Shown here: positions 25,698 to 29,765 of the stretch, piece by piece
How positions within the stretch are numbered: position 1 is the stretch's first letter
Layout of the letters: the number at the start of each line of letters is the position of its first letter
DNA from: Puniceicoccaceae bacterium
Lineage (GTDB): Bacteria; Verrucomicrobiota; Verrucomicrobiia; Opitutales; Coraliomargaritaceae
Direction of reading: 5' to 3'
Assembly: GCA_003567255.1 (NCBI GenBank)
Contig: PWZW01000071.1
Coordinates: 1 to 29,765, forward strand
DNA length: 29,765 nt
Position numbers and translations under genes: made by a program
The notes under the pieces: generated by a model
What the model was told of the DNA's origin: nothing
Databases searched by the model: none
What the model saw: the letters and a program-made list of their open reading frames with translations, nothing else

Positions 25698-26798
25698 ATG
25701 CCAGCAAAAAAGAAATCCAAAGGTTCCAAAACCTCCCATGCTTACGAGGTCGCACCCTTTCTTGCCGACTTACTGGAGTCCCGCTCTCCAACCGGAGCAG
25801 AGTTTGAAGCACAGGTCGTTGTCGATAAGCACGTCGAGGCAAAAGTTGATGCGTATCGCAAGGATTCCATGGGCAACCGGTTTGCGACCGTCAACCCTGA
25901 GGGCAGCCCAAAGGTGCTCTTCGCCGGACATATCGACGAGCTGGGATTGATCGTGAATTACATCGACGATCGCGGCTTCGTCTATTTCGAAACGCTCGGC
26001 GGGCATGATCGTAGTATGATTTCCGGCCGCCGGGTCAATATCCTCACCGAAAACGGGATTGTGAAAGGGGTCACCGGCAAGCGAGCCATTCATTTGATGA
26101 GCCCGGAAGATCGAAAGAAGGTGCCCGAAATACACGAAATTTGGATTGATTTGGGCGTCTCCAGCAAGGAGGAAGCGGAAAAGCTTGTGCGGATCGGCGA
26201 TCCAGCGGTCTATGACCAATCCTTCGAATTGATCAACGGCAGCGTCGGAGTGGCCCGTGCGTTTGATGATCGCGCGGGTGCATACGCCGTGCTCGAGGCC
26301 GTGATGCGCCTTAAATCAAAGCGTAAGCTCGCGGCAAGGGTGACGGCAGCCGCCACGACTCAGGAAGAAATTGGGACTCGCGGCGCAATCACCGCCGCTT
26401 ACTCGGAAAAACCCCACATCGCGGTCGCCGTGGACGTGGGCCATGCGACCGACTCGCCGGACTGCGACCCGCGCAAGTACGGAAAATTCGCGCTTGGAGG
26501 TGGCCCCATCATTTGCCGCGGACCCAACATAAATCCGTTCGTCTTTGACCGCCTCGTCGCTTGTGCGAAAAAGGCAAAAATCCCTTACCAAATTGAGACC
26601 GCCTCAAGACCAACGGGGACCGATGCACGCGCTATTCAGGTTTCCCGGCAAGGGGTAGCTACCGGTTTGCTATCCATCCCTCTGCGCTACATGCACACAC
26701 CCAGCGAAATGGTGGACCTCGAAGATGTGGAAAGGACGGTCCAATTGCTCGTTAGCTTCACCGAATCTTTGAAAAAAGGTGAAGAGGGTATCTGGTAA
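25698..26798 (+). CDS. M42 family metallo-aminopeptidase
   Basis: A 366-residue cytoplasmic peptidase of the M42 (TET/glutamyl aminopeptidase/endoglucanase M-like) family, which removes N-terminal residues from peptides, often as dodecameric shells. Two metal sites are complete: H78 in AGHIDELG (D80 supports it), D190 in AFDDRAG, the catalytic EE223-224 in TTQEEIGTRG, D246 in VDVGHATDSP and H333 in YMHTPSEMV. SPTGAEFE near residue 30 is the usual start of the core. The N-terminus is unusually Lys- and Ser-rich (PAKKKSKGSKTS), perhaps a flexible tail. The older name cellulase M is misleading. The ATG follows the preceding stop by 77 bases. Confidence 0.92.
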   Translation: MPAKKKSKGSKTSHAYEVAPFLADLLESRSPTGAEFEAQVVVDKHVEAKVDAYRKDSMGNRFATVNPEGSPKVLFAGHIDELGLIVNYIDDRGFVYFETLGGHDRSMISGRRVNILTENGIVKGVTGKRAIHLMSPEDRKKVPEIHEIWIDLGVSSKEEAEKLVRIGDPAVYDQSFELINGSVGVARAFDDRAGAYAVLEAVMRLKSKRKLAARVTAAATTQEEIGTRGAITAAYSEKPHIAVAVDVGHATDSPDCDPRKYGKFALGGGPIICRGPNINPFVFDRLVACAKKAKIPYQIETASRPTGTDARAIQVSRQGVATGLLSIPLRYMHTPSEMVDLEDVERTVQLLVSFTESLKKGEEGIW

Positions 26799-26867
26799 AG
26801 CCTCAGGCTATCTGGGAACTCAGGCAAATCGACAGACACCCATTGGAGATATAGCAAAAACCTTTTG

Positions 26868-27716
26868 ATGAGAATACCAACCTTACTGCCCTGCATCCTC
26901 CTCTGCTTCAGCCTATTTAGTTTCGCCCGGGCGGAAACCGTAGAGGTCCAGATCATAGAAAACGTCGAGGGCTCTGAAATGGTTCGTTACCTGCCTGTTG
27001 ACGCCCCGGAAGGTACGGAGCCGCTCCTCGCGGCAGTGGGACGTGGCGATTACCTCCTGGATTATGGGGGGCGGACCGTTCGTGCGAAAAAGTCAGTCAG
27101 TATGGGTGAAACCCGACTCGAGGCTATTTGGCCACAAGATGGTTTCCAGGTGCGAGCAATGGAGGGGACTAACCGGAGTTTGCAGCGCACTGTCTTTCAG
27201 CTTGGCCGTGGCGAACACCTTAGCCGGGGAGACTACTTACCAGATTTTGCCCTCTTCGACCAAAATGCAGAAATCCTCCGATCGCGTGATTTGCTCGGTG
27301 CTCCCGTAGTGATGACCTTCATTTTCACACGCTGCACTGTTGAGAACATGTGCCCAATGACAACCCGACGTATGCTCAGTTTAGCCGACGAAATCGAATC
27401 GCGCGAACTCGGCCCCGTTCATCACCTACTCGTGTCCTTCGATCCGGAGTATGACACCCCGGGAAATTTACATCTCCATGCCCTAAACAATGAAATTTCG
27501 AGTGAAAAAATACGCTTTTTGACTGCGAATCAATCCGTGATCGATGACCTTACCCGCGCTTTTGGCATCGTCGTCATGGAAGAGGATGGAACTTTGAACC
27601 ACAACATCTCAACCATACTCACGGATAATCGGAGGAGGATTGTGCTCCGTCAGGACGGCGGCAGATGGTCCAAGGCAAACATCATCCGGGAACTTGAAAG
27701 GATACAAACACGATGA
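26868..27716 (+). CDS. SCO1/SenC family protein with long N-terminal extension
   Basis: A 282-residue exported protein of the SCO1/SenC thioredoxin-fold family, whose members deliver copper to or keep reduced the CuA site of cytochrome oxidase and related targets. The signal peptide is clear (cleavage near residue 22, SFARA). Residues about 25-115 are an extra beta-rich domain with no Sco counterpart known to me. The Sco core spans about 120-282: FIFTRCTVENMCPM gives C156 and C162 separated by five residues instead of the textbook CxxxC, and the copper-site His is H245 in TLNHNISTIL. The start is the ATG at 26868; a TTG just upstream is less likely. Its stop overlaps the next start by four bases (ATGA). 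Confidence 0.85.
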   Translation: MRIPTLLPCILLCFSLFSFARAETVEVQIIENVEGSEMVRYLPVDAPEGTEPLLAAVGRGDYLLDYGGRTVRAKKSVSMGETRLEAIWPQDGFQVRAMEGTNRSLQRTVFQLGRGEHLSRGDYLPDFALFDQNAEILRSRDLLGAPVVMTFIFTRCTVENMCPMTTRRMLSLADEIESRELGPVHHLLVSFDPEYDTPGNLHLHALNNEISSEKIRFLTANQSVIDDLTRAFGIVVMEEDGTLNHNISTILTDNRRRIVLRQDGGRWSKANIIRELERIQTR

Positions 27717-28597
27717 CCCCTCTCGGACCCTTGGCGCAAGCCGGCGTGATTACGCTCCTTTGCTTTGGCCTTTATTTCGGCATTCGAGCCATTCCGGCAT
27801 CAGAGTGCGCATTCCTCCATTACAGCGCAGTCGAAGTTATGGCTGACGGCACCGAACGCTGTGAGGGTGGCCCCACCCCTTTTATTGACGTGAGGCGGAC
27901 ACCTTTCCCGGTCCGCATGGAGTTGATTAGCCTCGCGGAGCTTGAAGATGGAGACATGGAGGTCCGTCTCGAACTGCGCGGACCGGATGGTCGCCCCCTC
28001 CTGCCCCACCAAATAGCCATCACTCACACTGAGCGCATCCATCTTATGCTCGTTGAGGAGGGTCTTGCTCACTACCACCATATCCATCCACAGCCGGAGG
28101 GCGACAGCGGGGTGTATCGAGCCACCTTCACTCCCAAGGCGACCCAGTATCGTTACTTTGCCGAATTTGTGCCGGTCCGGACCCGGACACTTGCCATCGC
28201 CGACGGCAAACTGGATCTGAAGAAAGCGATGAGTCAGCCGGATTCCACCCTGGCGACCAAGGTCCGCACCGAAAATCTGCAAATCAGCGTTCAAGGCACG
28301 GAGGCTCCGGTGCGAAGAAATCGCGATACCACCCTGACGATTAATTTGAAAGATGCCGCTGGGGATCCACCCGACTTGGAGGTCATCATGGGCGCTTACG
28401 CGCACGTAGTAGCGTTTGAGGAAAGTCTTTCGGGGTACGCTCACATGCATCCGCTGAATCCAGATCCGCGCATGGACGACGGGCTCGAAATGGATTTCCT
28501 CTTCCACCCCACGCGCTCAGGTCGACACCGCGTCTGGGTTCAAATCAAGCTCGATGGTGTCGAGCACTATATACCCTTTGAGGCCGAGGTTCTGTGA
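27713..28597 (+). CDS. Membrane-anchored protein with duplicated His-rich HxH module
   Basis: A 294-residue protein with one N-terminal membrane helix (about residues 10-27), two cysteines (C32, C50) just outside it, and two beta-rich domains. Each carries the same motif: HLMLVEEGLAHYHHIHP at 110-126 and HVVAFEESLSGYAHMHP at 231-247. Eight of seventeen positions are identical, including H110/H231, Y121/Y242, H123/H244, H125/H246 and P126/P247. Each is followed by a similar strand pattern (VYRATFTPKA; LEMDFLFHPTRSG). The motif resembles FixH/YtkA-like and copper-binding proteins. I infer a metal, most likely copper, ligand role. It overlaps the SCO gene (ATGA) and the next gene (GTGA), so the three are one coupled operon. 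Confidence 0.72.
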   Translation: MTPLGPLAQAGVITLLCFGLYFGIRAIPASECAFLHYSAVEVMADGTERCEGGPTPFIDVRRTPFPVRMELISLAELEDGDMEVRLELRGPDGRPLLPHQIAITHTERIHLMLVEEGLAHYHHIHPQPEGDSGVYRATFTPKATQYRYFAEFVPVRTRTLAIADGKLDLKKAMSQPDSTLATKVRTENLQISVQGTEAPVRRNRDTTLTINLKDAAGDPPDLEVIMGAYAHVVAFEESLSGYAHMHPLNPDPRMDDGLEMDFLFHPTRSGRHRVWVQIKLDGVEHYIPFEAEVL

Positions 28598-29049
28598 GGC
28601 GGAGGATTGCTCTATTCCTCATCTGTGGGGCGCCCATTGCCGCACTGATTATAGGTTACCTTGTCCGGTCCGAGGAACGGGCCCTGTTTCAATTTGTGGA
28701 GACTTATCAATCGCTCCACGCTGCGCGGAATGTTGAAGCTATGGTCAATCTCTTTTACTGGGAGGGCGTGGATTCCAATCACCGACGTCAACTTGCCCGG
28801 GCACTGACCGAGGAAACCCGCTTCCCGATTAAAAGTATCGAAGTTCGTCCCGCCACGCCGGAAGATATGCGAAACCATTTTCTATATGCCGGGTTATATC
28901 CCAACCTCGAACCCAGGTACTTTCTTGCGATTGAGTTGGATACGGAGGATATGCTCGGCCACTCCATGCTTGTTGGTCAAACACCCAGCGGTGAACTACG
29001 CGCTGCGGGTGCCCTCTCCCATCCATCCAACACGGAGAACAATCCGTAA
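28594..29049 (+). CDS. Membrane-anchored small protein of the SCO operon
   Basis: A 151-residue protein I do not recognise. The first 25 residues are a basic start and one membrane helix (RRRIALFLICGAPIAALIIGYL), so it is anchored with its body outside. The body (about 30-151) begins FQFVETYQSLHAARNVEAMVNLFYWEG, a pattern reminiscent of SnoaL/NTF2-like cone folds; this is a weak resemblance only. It starts with GTG inside the GTGA overlap with the preceding gene, good support for expression as part of the operon. Confidence 0.6.
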   Translation: MRRRIALFLICGAPIAALIIGYLVRSEERALFQFVETYQSLHAARNVEAMVNLFYWEGVDSNHRRQLARALTEETRFPIKSIEVRPATPEDMRNHFLYAGLYPNLEPRYFLAIELDTEDMLGHSMLVGQTPSGELRAAGALSHPSNTENNP

Positions 29050-29088
29050 ACACCCTCTAGCCACAGGTTAACCCAAGTTTAAGCATGC

Positions 29089-29718
29089 TCAGGATGGGGT
29101 ATAAATCATACGCTCCATCAAGCCGTCTTTTCCGGTTCGCTCAAAACCCATTTGCTCAAGGTAAAGTTGATGGTCAACGGTCTCCGCTTTGGCCTGGATT
29201 TTTTGGATCCGTTCAGCTGCCTTCGTCTCAGGGAAACGCTGGTAGAAATAGCTCCCCGTTTTAAAGTCCTGAAACTCCGGCAAGGCATAGTCAAGGTGGA
29301 CACCCAGAATCCCCTTGGAATCGTCGCGATCACCGAGAATACAACCTGCCAGCCGACCATCGCGTAGAATAATCCGAGCAAAGGTGTAAGCGCGCTTCGC
29401 GTCAAAAGAAGGCTGAAACTTTGCAATGTCCGCAGCGAAGTTGCCGAGCAAACGCTTAACGAAGGGCGTGTTTGCTTCCATGGGAACGACCTCGAAGCAT
29501 TCGCGTCGCCGGGTGAGGTGCCAAAGATGATAAAGGTTTATCCCTACAATGAAGGCATTCATTCCTGCAACCGGCCAGGAACCGATCAAAAATCCGTAAA
29601 CTGCGAAGGTAAGCGCACCACACAAATTAACAATCCTCAAGCGGACAATCCGCACCATCATGAGAGATGCTGCAACCAGTACGGAAGCCAAATAACCAAT
29701 GAGTTCAACGCCTGTCAT
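29089..29718 (-). CDS. YgjV-like membrane protein with C-terminal domain
   Basis: A 209-residue protein. The N-terminal about 85 residues form three membrane helices and resemble the YgjV/PF10688 inner-membrane family (GYLASVLVAASLMM, LRIVNLCGALTFAVYG, GSWPVAGMNAFIVGINLYHL). The C-terminal about 110 residues are soluble (RAYTFARIILRDGRLAGCIL, LPEFQDFKTGSYFYQRFPE, YLEQMGFERTG). The ending resembles GNAT acetyltransferases, but I could not confirm an acetyl-CoA loop. It ends 39 bases from the convergent SCO-operon gene. Function unknown. Confidence 0.72.
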   Translation of the reverse strand: MTGVELIGYLASVLVAASLMMVRIVRLRIVNLCGALTFAVYGFLIGSWPVAGMNAFIVGINLYHLWHLTRRRECFEVVPMEANTPFVKRLLGNFAADIAKFQPSFDAKRAYTFARIILRDGRLAGCILGDRDDSKGILGVHLDYALPEFQDFKTGSYFYQRFPETKAAERIQKIQAKAETVDHQLYLEQMGFERTGKDGLMERMIYTPS

Positions 29719-29765
29719 CCCTTAAACCACACAGAGAACCCAGGAGTTGCCAAGGCTTATCGCCC

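Overview
The window is a chromosomal segment of a Gram-negative bacterium. I infer a member of the Verrucomicrobiota, probably the Opitutia/Puniceicoccales side. The support is the mixture of a secreted formylglycine sulfatase, a DUF748 AsmA-like giant, LolD/YbbAP-type envelope ABC genes, an SCO1-family protein, and the character of L21/L27, together with a moderately GC-rich composition and start codons that nearly all lack a Shine-Dalgarno sequence. The taxonomic call is an inference; no rRNA or tRNA gene is present to confirm it. I see no CRISPR array, insertion sequence, prophage or tRNA.

Layout: (1) 50-3400, plus strand: an AI-2E/PerM-family permease, a secreted DUF4139 protein and thymidylate synthase. 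(2) 3576-9158, minus strand: a large DUF748 envelope protein and an O-antigen-ligase-type membrane protein with a long soluble tail. (3) 9348-10423, plus: ribosomal proteins L21 and L27 with a clear intrinsic terminator, then a small single-pass membrane protein. (4) 10446-14736, minus: a XerD-type recombinase, and a YbbP-like permease with its YbbA/LolD-like ATPase. These are head to head with a TesA-like GDSL hydrolase (14746-15432, plus), the same gene neighbourhood as ybbA-ybbP/tesA of Escherichia coli. A small membrane protein follows. (5) 15943-19161, minus: a secreted sulfatase and an unrecognised membrane protein. A 456-base gap without a supportable gene follows; this is the most accessory-looking part of the window. 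(6) 19618-26798, plus: a GntR/FCD regulator, a membrane-anchored non-catalytic formylglycine-generating-enzyme-like protein overlapping a 62-residue membrane protein, ribonuclease D, a RimB-like aspartic protease-family protein, a dihydrolipoyl-dehydrogenase-like flavoprotein and an M42 aminopeptidase. (7) 26868-29049, plus: three genes with overlapping stop/start codons. They encode an SCO1-family protein, a protein with two copies of a His-rich HxH module, and a small membrane-anchored protein. This is the most interesting unit and I propose an envelope metal (probably copper) delivery system. (8) 29089-29718, minus: a YgjV-like membrane protein with an added C-terminal domain.

Most of the window is housekeeping and envelope biology. 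The candidates for something undescribed are the coupled SCO/duplicated-HxH/small-anchor operon, the Cys-less FGE-like anchored protein with its coupled microprotein, and the orphan membrane protein with its structured upstream gap.
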